DNA of 25,457 nucleotides from JBCBJZ01 sp038522635 (GTDB lineage: Bacteria; Pseudomonadota; Alphaproteobacteria; Rhizobiales; Hyphomicrobiaceae). Of the stretch, positions 14,970 to 22,548 are shown piece after piece (position 1 is the first letter of the stretch; each line of letters starts with the position of its first letter). The stretch lies in NCBI GenBank assembly GCA_038522635.1, contig JBCBJZ010000037.1, positions 1 to 25,457 on the forward strand. The letters run 5' to 3'. The notes below the pieces were generated by a model. It worked only from the letters and a program-made list of their open reading frames with translations, searched no databases and had not been told where the DNA came from. Both the position numbers and the translations under genes were made by a program.

Positions 14970-15528
14970 CAACGCATTCCTCGGTTAGGGCGGCTCAGGC
15001 GTGTGGCGCGCTTGCTGATAAGCGGCCATCAGCCTCTTAAGGACGGCTTCCCAGGGGCGGCCACTTGGGGATGCAACGCTTCAGCATCAGGAACGTTACA
15101 TCGATAGCGCGCGCCCCGTGTTGGTCCGCGATCGGCGGGATCTGCGATCTGTGCCTTTCAGATATCGATGACCCATGCGGCCGATCAAACCTTTGGGAGG
15201 CGCGTTCCGCTGGGCCCAAGATCGGCCGCGGCTGATCTGGGTGGCTGATCTGGCATGCGGCTCGCATCGCCCGGTTTAGGCCGTCGCGTTGACCTTGATA
15301 TAGGGCGAGACGCACGCCCTTGCGATCCAACGGGTCGCAGCGACGTAGGATGGTATATGTGTTGGCTTGCTCGCGATCATGTCCTAAGTTGGCCACAAAA
15401 GCGGTCTCTGCCATGGGTTACAGGCGCGCCGGCATGGCACAGCGCCTTTCCACCCTCAAGATGCGGCAATGGACGGGGCTCGCGCGCCCCGCGCTGGCAC
15501 CCCTTAAACATCGCCCGGAAGGCAAAAG
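14970..15528. other. Divergent intergenic region between fxsA and timA
   Basis: This stretch of 559 bases separates fxsA (minus) from timA (plus). Short open frames exist on both strands, but their composition is typical of chance frames in GC-rich DNA, and none shows a recognisable motif. A GGAAGG at its right end serves as the timA ribosome site. A weak hairpin, AGGCGC (15422-15427) pairing with GCGCCT (15442-15447) and followed by TTT, could be a leader structure of timA. I see no convincing promoter pair, tRNA or known RNA. Both flanking genes must have promoters here. Confidence 0.5.
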
Positions 15529-16275
15529 ATGAACGGTAGCGGTAACGTCATCGATATTATCACGCTGGTCGCGCTCGTGCTGGCCGTTGTGATTTTCCTC
15601 AAGCTGCGCAGTGTGTTGGGGCGGCGTACGGGCCACGAGCGCCCAACGCAGTACGATCGTGTGGCGAACCGCGAGAGCCAGGACGCCAAAGGCGCTCAGC
15701 AAGGCGCGCAGGACAAGGTGGTGAATTTCCCCACCCGAGAACGTGAGGAACATCAGCCGGCGATGGATGAGCCCAGCAACGAAGAGAAAGAGGAGACGAT
15801 CCGCGCGTTCGCCAAGGATGAGACGCTGGCGAGCGGCCTGATCGCGATCAACCGCGCCGATCGGTCGTTCAACCCGGAGTTTTTCCTTTCCGGCGCGAAG
15901 ATGGCCTACGAGGAGATTGTCACCGCCTTTGCCGACGGACAGCGCAAGTCGTTGAAAACCTTGCTGAGCCCGGAGGTCTACGAGGGTTTTGCGTCGGCCA
16001 TCAACGAGCGTGAGAAGCGCGGCGAGCAGGTCGACCAGAGCTTCGTCGGCATCAATAAGGCGGAGATGCTTGAAGCCGAAGTTGATGACGGGATTGCACA
16101 GGTCACGATCAAGTTTGTCAGCGAGTTGATTTCGTCCACCATCGATCGCACGGGCTCGATCATCAGTGGCGACCCCAAAGAGGTCACGGAAGTGACCGAC
16201 ATTTGGACATTCGCGCGTGAAATAAACTCACGCGATCCGAACTGGAAGTTGATCGCGACGCAGCCGGCGAACTGA
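15529..16275 (+). CDS. timA: TimA / Tim44-like domain membrane protein
   Basis: A 248-residue protein with one N-terminal membrane segment (VIDIITLVALVLAVVIFL, about 7-24), a charged linker, and a C-terminal Tim44-like domain from about residue 95 (AINRADRSFNPEFFLSGAK to the end, including FVSELISS and VTDIWTFARE). Bacterial TimA proteins are relatives of the mitochondrial import-motor subunit Tim44; a lipid- or envelope-associated role has been proposed (family knowledge). The ATG has GGAAGG about 7 bases upstream. The order secB-fxsA-timA-mltA-smr is a familiar alphaproteobacterial cluster. mltA follows after 141 bp. Confidence 0.9.
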   Translation: MNGSGNVIDIITLVALVLAVVIFLKLRSVLGRRTGHERPTQYDRVANRESQDAKGAQQGAQDKVVNFPTREREEHQPAMDEPSNEEKEETIRAFAKDETLASGLIAINRADRSFNPEFFLSGAKMAYEEIVTAFADGQRKSLKTLLSPEVYEGFASAINEREKRGEQVDQSFVGINKAEMLEAEVDDGIAQVTIKFVSELISSTIDRTGSIISGDPKEVTEVTDIWTFAREINSRDPNWKLIATQPAN

Positions 16276-16416
16276 GTTTGTGCCAGACGGCGGTTTGAGA
16301 CAGGCCCGTGGCGCCGTTGCGGGGTGGTTGCACGTTAAGTGGCGGTGGGTGGCGGACGCTGTTTCGTGCCGAGCCTTTTGAGGCGGTGTACGCAAAGGGC
16401 GTAGGAGTTGTGAGCG

Positions 16417-18078
16417 ATGAAGCTCCTGCGTCTTCACCTTGGGCGTTCAGTTTCCCCAGGATGCAACGCGCCGGCCGCATGCCACGTCGCGCGCACGGCG
16501 CCCTATCCGGCAATCACGCCCTTTTCCGCGTTCGTAACCGCCGTTGGCTTGGCGATCGCTGCGCTCAGTGTTCCGACATCAGCGCTAGCGTCCGGTTCTG
16601 GTGCCGTTTCGCCTGCAAGGGCCGCGCAGGACTTGCCAAAGCGGCTGCATCCTGCGCAAGCCCTTCAGATGGCCAAAGCGCGACCTGATAAGCCTCATCC
16701 GCCCGCTGGCGCTGCAAAACGGCGCCCTGTCAAGCAAATGCCCAAGGCACGTGGTGCTGACCGGCCCACCGGCCGGCGGGATGCGCGCTATCGAGCGGTC
16801 CCTTTCGACGTGTTGCCCGGTTGGGCCCAGGATGACCATCTCGCCGCCTTCAAGACGTTTGTCATCTCGTGTGAAAAGCTGATGCGGGCGGTGCGCTATG
16901 GGCAGGTGAGCGGCTCTGTGCACCAGCACGCCGCGATGCTGGCCGCCTGCGATGCGGCGCGCACGCTCAGCGCGCAAAGCCAGCGGGGCCAGCGCAGCAA
17001 ACGTATGACGCGGGCACGGGCGCGGGCTTTCTTCGAGACCTATTTTGAGCCGCACCGTGTGGTGCATCGCAAGGGCCGCGGCCTGGTGACGGGCTACTAT
17101 GAACCGCTCGTGCGCGGCGCGCGCACGCCACAAGGCCGTTATCGCACGCCGGTCTACAAGCGTCCCAAGGACTTGGTGAACCTCGTGACCGAAGCGCAGC
17201 GCGGCGCGGTCGGCACGAAGATGACGCACGCGCGCAAAACCAAGCGAGGGCTCGTCAAGTTTCCCACACGAAAGGAGATCGAGCTCGGGGCGCTGCGCGG
17301 CAAGCGCCTTGAGCTGTTCTACATGGCGGATCCCGTTGAGCTGTACTTCCTGCAGATCCAGGGGTCAGGCCGTGTGCGTTTGCCCGACGGCTCTACGATG
17401 CGCGTCACGTACAGTGGCAAGAACGGCTATCCCTACACGTCCGTCGGCACCTATCTGATCCGCTCCAAGCGCTTTCCCGCGCACCGTATGTCCCTGCAAG
17501 CGCTGAAGACATGGCTACGTGCGGACAAGGAACGCATGAAGCTGCTGTGGCGCAATCAGTCGTACGTGTTCTTCCGCGAACTGAAGGGTGCCGAAGCGAT
17601 CGGCCCGCATGGGGTGCTGAACATCCCGCTGACGGCCGGGCGCTCACTGGCCTTTGATAGCGGTTACCACGCGCTGGGCCTGCCGGTGTACGTCAGCGCA
17701 GCCGGGCTTAAACATGGGAGCGCGCAAGCGCCCGATCGCCCCGCGGGGTTTCATCGTTTGATGATCGGCCAGGACGTTGGGTCGGCGATCAAAGGGCCCG
17801 AGCGCGGTGATTTGTACTTCGGCTCCGGGCCGAAGGCGGGGCGCGTGGCCGGCATCACCAAACACGCGGCAACCTTTTACGTGCTGTTGCCGCGGCTCGA
17901 CTTGCCGTCCGCGCCAAGGGCGAGACGGGCGGGCACCAGCGCCGCTGCGGGCGACAAACCGACCGCCAAGAAACGTGGGGGCCGCTCAACGCGAGCTGCT
18001 GCTCCGCCTGGCGCTAAACCAGCTGGAGCTGCCGCAGCCAAGCGGGCACGAATCTTCGCCGGCGGTGATGAGCGATGA
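16417..18078 (+). CDS. mltA: Membrane-bound lytic murein transglycosylase A (MltA), long form
   Basis: A 553-residue MltA-family protein, clearly longer than the 365-residue E. coli enzyme. A signal-like hydrophobic stretch (FSAFVTAVGLAIAALSV, about 36-52) ending in ALA-SG follows a long N-region. A basic linker leads to the catalytic domain with GYYEPLVRGARTPQGRYRTP (about 226-245) and ELYFLQIQGSGRVRLPDG. The 3D domain has AFDSGYHALGLPVYV (about 411-425) and GQDVGSAIKG with the putative catalytic Asp453, then GDLYFGSGPKAG. It should cleave peptidoglycan glycan strands in the periplasm, releasing 1,6-anhydro products. No lipobox cysteine is evident. The tail after about 495 is Ala/Lys/Arg-rich. 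The ATG has AGGAG about 9 bases upstream; the stop overlaps the next gene by ATGA. Confidence 0.93.
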   Translation: MKLLRLHLGRSVSPGCNAPAACHVARTAPYPAITPFSAFVTAVGLAIAALSVPTSALASGSGAVSPARAAQDLPKRLHPAQALQMAKARPDKPHPPAGAAKRRPVKQMPKARGADRPTGRRDARYRAVPFDVLPGWAQDDHLAAFKTFVISCEKLMRAVRYGQVSGSVHQHAAMLAACDAARTLSAQSQRGQRSKRMTRARARAFFETYFEPHRVVHRKGRGLVTGYYEPLVRGARTPQGRYRTPVYKRPKDLVNLVTEAQRGAVGTKMTHARKTKRGLVKFPTRKEIELGALRGKRLELFYMADPVELYFLQIQGSGRVRLPDGSTMRVTYSGKNGYPYTSVGTYLIRSKRFPAHRMSLQALKTWLRADKERMKLLWRNQSYVFFRELKGAEAIGPHGVLNIPLTAGRSLAFDSGYHALGLPVYVSAAGLKHGSAQAPDRPAGFHRLMIGQDVGSAIKGPERGDLYFGSGPKAGRVAGITKHAATFYVLLPRLDLPSAPRARRAGTSAAAGDKPTAKKRGGRSTRAAAPPGAKPAGAAAAKRARIFAGGDER

Positions 18079-18911
18079 GTAAGCGTTCGCGCCGCCCGGC
18101 CAGCCAGCGCCGGCCGCTGACCGCCGACGAGCATCAGCTTTGGAACCATGTCAAACGCAGCGCCGCGCCGCTGGGCGATGATGGCCCCAAGAGCATGGCC
18201 GCTTTGCTCGGCGAGCAGGAGGGCGACGGCGTCGGGCCGCACGCCGCTGCCGTCTCGCCATCGTTGGATGAGGCGATGAAGCGTGCAGGCCGGCAAGGAG
18301 CCGTCGCTTCGGCGCCTGGTGCAGGATCCGGTTTGCCTGCGAAGGGATCGGCGGCCAGCGACCGGGCCGCGCCGCGCAAGGGAGGGGCCAAGCCAAGCAA
18401 CACGCCGAGCACCAAGCCCTCGCGCCCCTTGACCAGCACGGCTGCCATGAACGCATCGTCCTCAACCGCGCCGTCGGGCCGGGTGACGTTGCCAACGCCA
18501 GCCTCGCCAACCCCAGCTGACGCCTTCGACCGCAAGGCCAAGCGGCGCATCGCCAAAGGCATGACCGACATCGATGCGCGGATCGATTTGCACGGTCTGC
18601 GTCAGGACGAAGCGCACGACGCGTTGCGCGGCTTCATCGCGCGGGCGGTGGCGGCCGGCCACCGGACGGTGCTGGTGATCACGGGGAAGGGCGCGTCGGG
18701 GCGCGGTGAAGCGGCATGGTCTGAAGCGGGCGATGCGTTCGGTCGTGAGGCCCCAGGCGTCCTGCGGCGCAAAGTGCCGCGCTGGCTGCGCGACGATGAT
18801 CTGGCGCACGCCGTGATCAGTTTTACCGCCGCCCATGAGCGTCACGGTGGCGACGGCGCGCTTTACGTGCAGATCAGAAGCGCGAAGAAGGCGGCCAAAG
18901 CGAAGCGCTGA
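18075..18911 (+). CDS. Smr-domain protein (Smr/MutS2 C-terminal-like putative nuclease)
   Basis: A 278-residue protein. The N-terminus RPLTADEHQLWNHVKRSAAPL resembles the opening of stand-alone Smr proteins of alphaproteobacteria. A low-complexity Ala/Ser/Pro/Thr linker of about 120 residues follows. The C-terminal Smr domain starts at IDLHGLRQDEAHDAL (from residue 170; DLHG motif at 171-174) and continues with TVLVITGKG and the AVISFTAAHERHGGDGALYVQI ending. Smr domains are nucleic-acid-binding or nicking modules; the target here is unknown. It overlaps mltA by 4 bp and is probably translated by coupling. It converges with the ialB-like gene, 78 bp away. Confidence 0.9.
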   Translation: MSKRSRRPASQRRPLTADEHQLWNHVKRSAAPLGDDGPKSMAALLGEQEGDGVGPHAAAVSPSLDEAMKRAGRQGAVASAPGAGSGLPAKGSAASDRAAPRKGGAKPSNTPSTKPSRPLTSTAAMNASSSTAPSGRVTLPTPASPTPADAFDRKAKRRIAKGMTDIDARIDLHGLRQDEAHDALRGFIARAVAAGHRTVLVITGKGASGRGEAAWSEAGDAFGREAPGVLRRKVPRWLRDDDLAHAVISFTAAHERHGGDGALYVQIRSAKKAAKAKR

Positions 18912-18989
18912 CCCGCGTGATCATCATACGCACCGCCACACGCGCTGACGTACACGCGTGCCCGCCATCTTTGAGCGACCGCAGCGGTT

Positions 18990-19556
18990 TTAAGCCTTGT
19001 TGCAGCTCGTGTTGACGGCATCGAGCGCGGCTGAGACGCCCGTCAGCGAGTAGGTGTCGGTCGTCAGGGTGCCGCGTGAGGAACGCCCTTTGACCACCAT
19101 CTGGCTGCCCTTGCGCATCGCTTCGATCAACTTGAGTTCCTTTGTCGGATCCTCAACGAAGGCTTTGTCCTTGTCGGTGAACAGCGTGAAGGTCGCGCCA
19201 TCGATTTGCACGGTCACGTCGCTGCCAGGACGGAAGGGATAGCCGATGACCACGCTGACTTCCGCTTTGACGCCGTCCTTGGGCCAGGCCGAAACGTAGA
19301 ATTGGATCGGCCCGCGGCGCACATTCTTGGGAAGCGTGTCACCCGGCTTGGCGGCCACGAAGCAGATTTGCGCAGGCTCGCCCTGATGCTGGTAGGCGGA
19401 CCAGACCGGGCCCTCTTTGAGAACAACGGTCTGCGCGTGCGCTTGCGTGCTGAACGCCAAAGCGAGGGCGCCGAGACCGGCCGCCGCCCCAAGCGTCGTG
19501 GAGAAGGCTGCGCGGGCGCATCGGCGCGAAAGCTGTTTTGGGAGGAAAACCGTCAT
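18990..19556 (-). CDS. Invasion-associated locus B (IalB) family secreted protein
   Basis: A 188-residue protein with a basic N-terminus and a clear signal peptide (TTLGAAAGLGALALAFSTQAHA, cleavage after AHA near residue 41). The mature part matches the IalB layout: GPVWSAYQ, ICFVAAKP, PIQFYVSAWPKDGVKAEVSVVIGYPF, FTLFTDKDKAFVEDP and RSSRGTLTTDTYSLTGVSAAL. It is predicted to be periplasmic. IalB was named from Bartonella erythrocyte invasion, but the family is widespread in free-living alphaproteobacteria and its role is poorly known. The ATG at 19554-19556 has AAGG about 6 bases upstream; the longer open frame upstream starts without family-like sequence. A GANTC site and a TTAACCAT CtrA-like half-site lie about 50 bp upstream. 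Confidence 0.85.
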   Translation of the reverse strand: MTVFLPKQLSRRCARAAFSTTLGAAAGLGALALAFSTQAHAQTVVLKEGPVWSAYQHQGEPAQICFVAAKPGDTLPKNVRRGPIQFYVSAWPKDGVKAEVSVVIGYPFRPGSDVTVQIDGATFTLFTDKDKAFVEDPTKELKLIEAMRKGSQMVVKGRSSRGTLTTDTYSLTGVSAALDAVNTSCNKA

Positions 19557-19600
19557 GGTTGACCTTGCGTTTGCGGCAATCAAGGAACTGATCTGCTGTC

Positions 19601-19613
19601 GAATCATGGTTAA
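19601..19613 (-). promoter_or_regulatory. GANTC site and CtrA-like half-site upstream of the ialB-like gene
   Basis: Read on the minus strand, TTAACCAT (19606-19613) is followed directly by GATTC (19601-19605). TTAACCAT matches a CtrA half-site; the second TTAA at the right spacing is absent. It lies about 50 bp upstream of the ialB-like ATG. Confidence 0.35.
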
Positions 19614-19667
19614 GAGTGTAGCGGCGCCGATCATAAGCGGCCAGTGCACGCGTCTACGATCCAATTG

Positions 19668-20354
19668 CTACAGCTTACCTTTTTCACCTGTGGGACGATT
19701 TCGCAACGCTGGTGCGGCGCCCGTTGAAGGCCCTCCGGGGCTTACCGGTCGATCGGCAAAGCGGGCAAGAGATTTCACCCGATCGTACATGACGATGGCG
19801 CCCGCCATGGCGACGTTGACGCAGAATCGGGTCGGGATCTTGATCGTGAAGTCGCAGCGCGCGATCAGCTCCGGCGAGAGTGAGCCGCGTTCGGGGCCCA
19901 GCACATAAGCCGCCTGCATCGGGTGGTGAAAACTGGGCAGCGCGATGGCGTCTTCGAGCAATTCGATGCCGATCAGCCTACATCCCTTGGGCAGTTTCAG
20001 CGCTGCAAGGTCGGCGTAGTCGAAATGCGGCAGGTGCTGAACGCCTTTGGATGTGTCGGCCTGCGCCTCAAGGGCGCGATACTGGGCGCCGATCGTGAAG
20101 GTGAAGCTCGCGCCGAAGCCGTGCGCTGATCGCATCAGATTGCCGAGGTTCCGGGACTTTGATATGCGCTCAGCACCGATGGCGAAATAGCCGCGCAACC
20201 GGGGTAACGCGTCGATCGCGGCGTCTTCGCTAGGGGCTGGTAGCGCGGCACCGCTCGTGGGCGTGCCAGGGCGTGCGGCAGCCGCCGGCGCGCGCTCAGC
20301 AAGGCTCGCTTGAACGTCCCTCACGCCCGCTGCCTTCGGGGCATCATCACTCAT
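19668..20354 (-). CDS. TrmH/SpoU-family RNA 2'-O-methyltransferase
   Basis: A 228-residue protein with the three SPOUT motifs. Motif 1 is KSRNLGNLMRSAHGFGA (66-82), motif 2 is VLGPERGSLS (151-160), and motif 3 is IKIPTRFCVNVAMAGAIVMYDR (171-192), which forms the knotted SAM site. The first 50 residues are an Ala/Pro-rich extension. It should methylate a ribose 2'-hydroxyl in tRNA or rRNA; the exact target cannot be told. The frame is open 155 codons further upstream, but that part looks non-coding and would run into the divergent oxidoreductase gene, so I take the ATG at 20352-20354, with a G-rich ribosome site upstream. Confidence 0.87.
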   Translation of the reverse strand: MSDDAPKAAGVRDVQASLAERAPAAAARPGTPTSGAALPAPSEDAAIDALPRLRGYFAIGAERISKSRNLGNLMRSAHGFGASFTFTIGAQYRALEAQADTSKGVQHLPHFDYADLAALKLPKGCRLIGIELLEDAIALPSFHHPMQAAYVLGPERGSLSPELIARCDFTIKIPTRFCVNVAMAGAIVMYDRVKSLARFADRPVSPGGPSTGAAPALRNRPTGEKGKL

Positions 20355-20432
20355 CGCTTCCCGCCCCCATCGATCACCGTTGCCTTCGCCTTGAAGACCC
20401 ATTCGCCTCTGCCAAGCTCCCGGAGTTGCCAC

Positions 20433-21407
20433 ATGAAAGCTGCGCTTTGCAAATCGCTCGACGGGCCGGACGCCATCGTCATCGAGACGATCGATCCGCC
20501 CACCTGCGGCCCCGACGATGTCGTGGTCGATGTGAAGGCGGTGGGCCTCAATTTTCTCGATACGCTGATCACGCGCGGCAAGTACCAGTTCAAGCCTGAA
20601 CTGCCGTTCTCGCCCGCAGCCGAGTTCGCCGGCGTGGTGGCGCAAACGGGCGCTGCGGTGAACGGCTTTAAGGTCGGCGATGACGTATGCGGCTATTTGG
20701 GCTCGGGTTGCGCGCGCGCGCAGGTGGTGGCGCGGCCTGAGAACCTCGCGCTGATGCCGCCTGGCGTCGACTATGAAGCCGCCGCAGGCATTTCGATCAC
20801 CTATGGGACGGCCATGCACGGGCTGGTGGATCGCGGTCGCGTCAAGCCTGGCGAGACCGTTGCGGTGCTGGGTGCATCAGGCGGGGCCGGCCTTGCCGCG
20901 GTCGAAATCGCCAAGCAGTTGGGCGCACGCGTGATCGCGGCTGCCTCGAGTGCTGAAAAGCTTGCGGTCTGCCGCGAACATGGCGCGGACGCGACGATCG
21001 ATTACAGCGAAGGTGACCTTAAGCAAGCGCTGCGCGATGCGACGGACGGCGCCGGCGTCGATGTGGTCTACGATTGCGTGGGCGGCGATTTTGCCGAGCC
21101 GGCGTTGCGGGCGCTCGCGTGGGAAGGGCGCTTTCTGGTGGTCGGGTTTGCGGCCGGAACGATCCCGAAGATCCCGCTCAATCTGACGCTACTCAAAAGC
21201 TGCGACATCGTCGGCGTCTTCTGGGGCGCGGCATCGCGACGGGACCCGGCACGGCAAAGCGCCCATCTGGCGCAGGTGTTGAGCTGGATCGGTGAGGGCA
21301 AGCTTGTGCCGCACGTCCACGCGAGCTACCCGCTCGAACGCATTGCCGAAGCGATCGGTGTGCTCGATCGGCGAGAAGCCACGGGCAAGGTGATCGTGAC
21401 GCTGTAG
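20433..21407 (+). CDS. Zinc-free NADPH:quinone oxidoreductase (MDR superfamily)
   Basis: A 324-residue medium-chain reductase of the quinone oxidoreductase (Qor/zeta-crystallin) type. It opens MKAALCKSLDGPDAIVIE, has VKAVGLNFLDTLITRGKYQ in the catalytic half and VLGASGGAGLAAVEIAKQLGARVIAA as the NADPH-binding Rossmann segment. No structural-zinc cysteine cluster is seen. It should reduce quinones or enoyl-type substrates with NADPH; the substrate is unknown. The ATG at 20433 has GGAG 7 bases upstream, and the family N-terminus begins there, so I reject the longer open frame to 20310. It diverges from the TrmH-family gene across 78 bp. Confidence 0.92.
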   Translation: MKAALCKSLDGPDAIVIETIDPPTCGPDDVVVDVKAVGLNFLDTLITRGKYQFKPELPFSPAAEFAGVVAQTGAAVNGFKVGDDVCGYLGSGCARAQVVARPENLALMPPGVDYEAAAGISITYGTAMHGLVDRGRVKPGETVAVLGASGGAGLAAVEIAKQLGARVIAAASSAEKLAVCREHGADATIDYSEGDLKQALRDATDGAGVDVVYDCVGGDFAEPALRALAWEGRFLVVGFAAGTIPKIPLNLTLLKSCDIVGVFWGAASRRDPARQSAHLAQVLSWIGEGKLVPHVHASYPLERIAEAIGVLDRREATGKVIVTL

Positions 21408-21550
21408 GTCCCTGGGCTCCGGGTTCTTGGGCTTCGGCCAGTCCGAGCGCCTCCCATCCAGCTTGAACGGCGATCCCCCTGCATTATCCAAACGGTCCTG
21501 ACATCAGCCAACGGGCGTGCGCCCGTGACCCCATCAAAGGTGAACGCATC

Positions 21551-22336
21551 ATGGAACTCAACAACACCATCTCAGCGATCGTGACCGGCGGCGCTTCCGG
21601 GCTTGGCGCGGGATGCGCACGGGCGCTCTCGGCGAAAGGCGTGAAAGTCGCCCTCTTCGACGTGAACGAGGAAAAGGGCACCGCGCTTGCGCAAGAGCTG
21701 GGCGCCACGTTCCACCGTTGCGATATCGCGGACGAAGCGAGCGTGGATGCAGCCCTTAAGGCCGCCCGCGACGTGCAGGGGCAGGAACGCGTGCTCGTGA
21801 ATTGCGCCGGCGTCGTTGTGGGCAAACGTGTGGCCCGGCGCGACCGCAACACCGGCGCGATTGATCCCCATGACATGGCGACGTTCGCCAAGGTCGTCGG
21901 CATCAACCTGGTCGGCACGTTCACGATGATCGCCAAGAGTGCGGCGGGCATGATGGATCTCGACCCCGTCGGCGCCGACAACGAGCGCGGTGTCATGGTG
22001 ACCACGTCTTCGGTAGCCGCGCAGGATGGCCAGATCGGGCAGGTCGCCTATGCAGCTTCAAAAGGCGGCGTGCAGGCGATCACTTTGCCCATCGCGCGCG
22101 ATCTGGCGAAGGACGGCATCCGCATCTGCTCGATCCTGCCGGGCCTGTTTTCAACGCCGATGTTCGACGGCCTGCCGCAAGACGCTAAGGACGCGCTTGC
22201 CGCCTCGGTGCCGTTCCCGTCCCGGCTTGGCACGGCGGCCGAGTTCGCAAGTCTCGCGCTCTACATCTGTGAAAACCCGATGTTGAACGGGGAGAGCATC
22301 CGGCTTGACGGCGCGCTGCGGTTGGCGCCGCGCTGA
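21551..22336 (+). CDS. Short-chain dehydrogenase, 3-hydroxyacyl-CoA dehydrogenase type II-like
   Basis: A 261-residue classical SDR. The cofactor motif TGGASGLG is at 12-19, FDV at 36-38 (the acidic residue after the second strand suggests NAD+), NCAG at 84-87, the active-site Ser around 153-154, and YAASK with Tyr167 and Lys171. The pattern GLFSTPMFDGLPQDAKDALAASVPFPSRLG is typical of the HSD17B10/FadB-like type II hydroxyacyl-CoA dehydrogenases, which oxidise 3-hydroxyacyl-CoA or 2-methyl-3-hydroxybutyryl-CoA. That substrate call is inference. The ATG has AAGGTGA about 11 bases upstream. It follows the quinone oxidoreductase by 143 bp. Confidence 0.92.
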   Translation: MELNNTISAIVTGGASGLGAGCARALSAKGVKVALFDVNEEKGTALAQELGATFHRCDIADEASVDAALKAARDVQGQERVLVNCAGVVVGKRVARRDRNTGAIDPHDMATFAKVVGINLVGTFTMIAKSAAGMMDLDPVGADNERGVMVTTSSVAAQDGQIGQVAYAASKGGVQAITLPIARDLAKDGIRICSILPGLFSTPMFDGLPQDAKDALAASVPFPSRLGTAAEFASLALYICENPMLNGESIRLDGALRLAPR

Positions 22337-22431
22337 CTTGCACACTTTGTTGAACAGCATCCATCAACAGGAGGCCGGCAAGAACGCATTTCCCGACCGC
22401 TATGGTGCCCCGGTGACCTTGATTCACGCAG

Positions 22432-22446
22432 TTAAAATATGGTTAA
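22432..22446. promoter_or_regulatory. CtrA box TTAA-N7-TTAA upstream of the DUF2865 gene
   Basis: TTAA (22432-22435), seven bases, then TTAA (22443-22446) is a perfect match to the full CtrA recognition spacing known from Caulobacter and other alphaproteobacteria. It lies about 100 bp upstream of the chosen ATG in an unusually AT-rich patch. A GATTC (GANTC) CcrM methylation site is at 22421-22425. Confidence 0.6.
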
Positions 22447-22548
22447 TTCGTGGCAACAATTTTGCGCGAGGAAGGCCAATGTCTCGCGCGGGTGCATTGT
22501 CAGGGTGGCCGTCATTGCGGCGGAGTTGGGGTCGGGGCCCGCGTTCTC

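Noticed and set aside
15037..15414. 125-codon minus-strand frame in the fxsA-timA gap
   Set aside because: No recognisable motif or convincing ribosome site; the composition looks like chance. Kept as intergenic.
20355..20819. 155-codon N-terminal extension of the TrmH-family methyltransferase
   Set aside because: It would overlap the divergent oxidoreductase gene, lacks methyltransferase-like sequence, and has shadow-frame composition.
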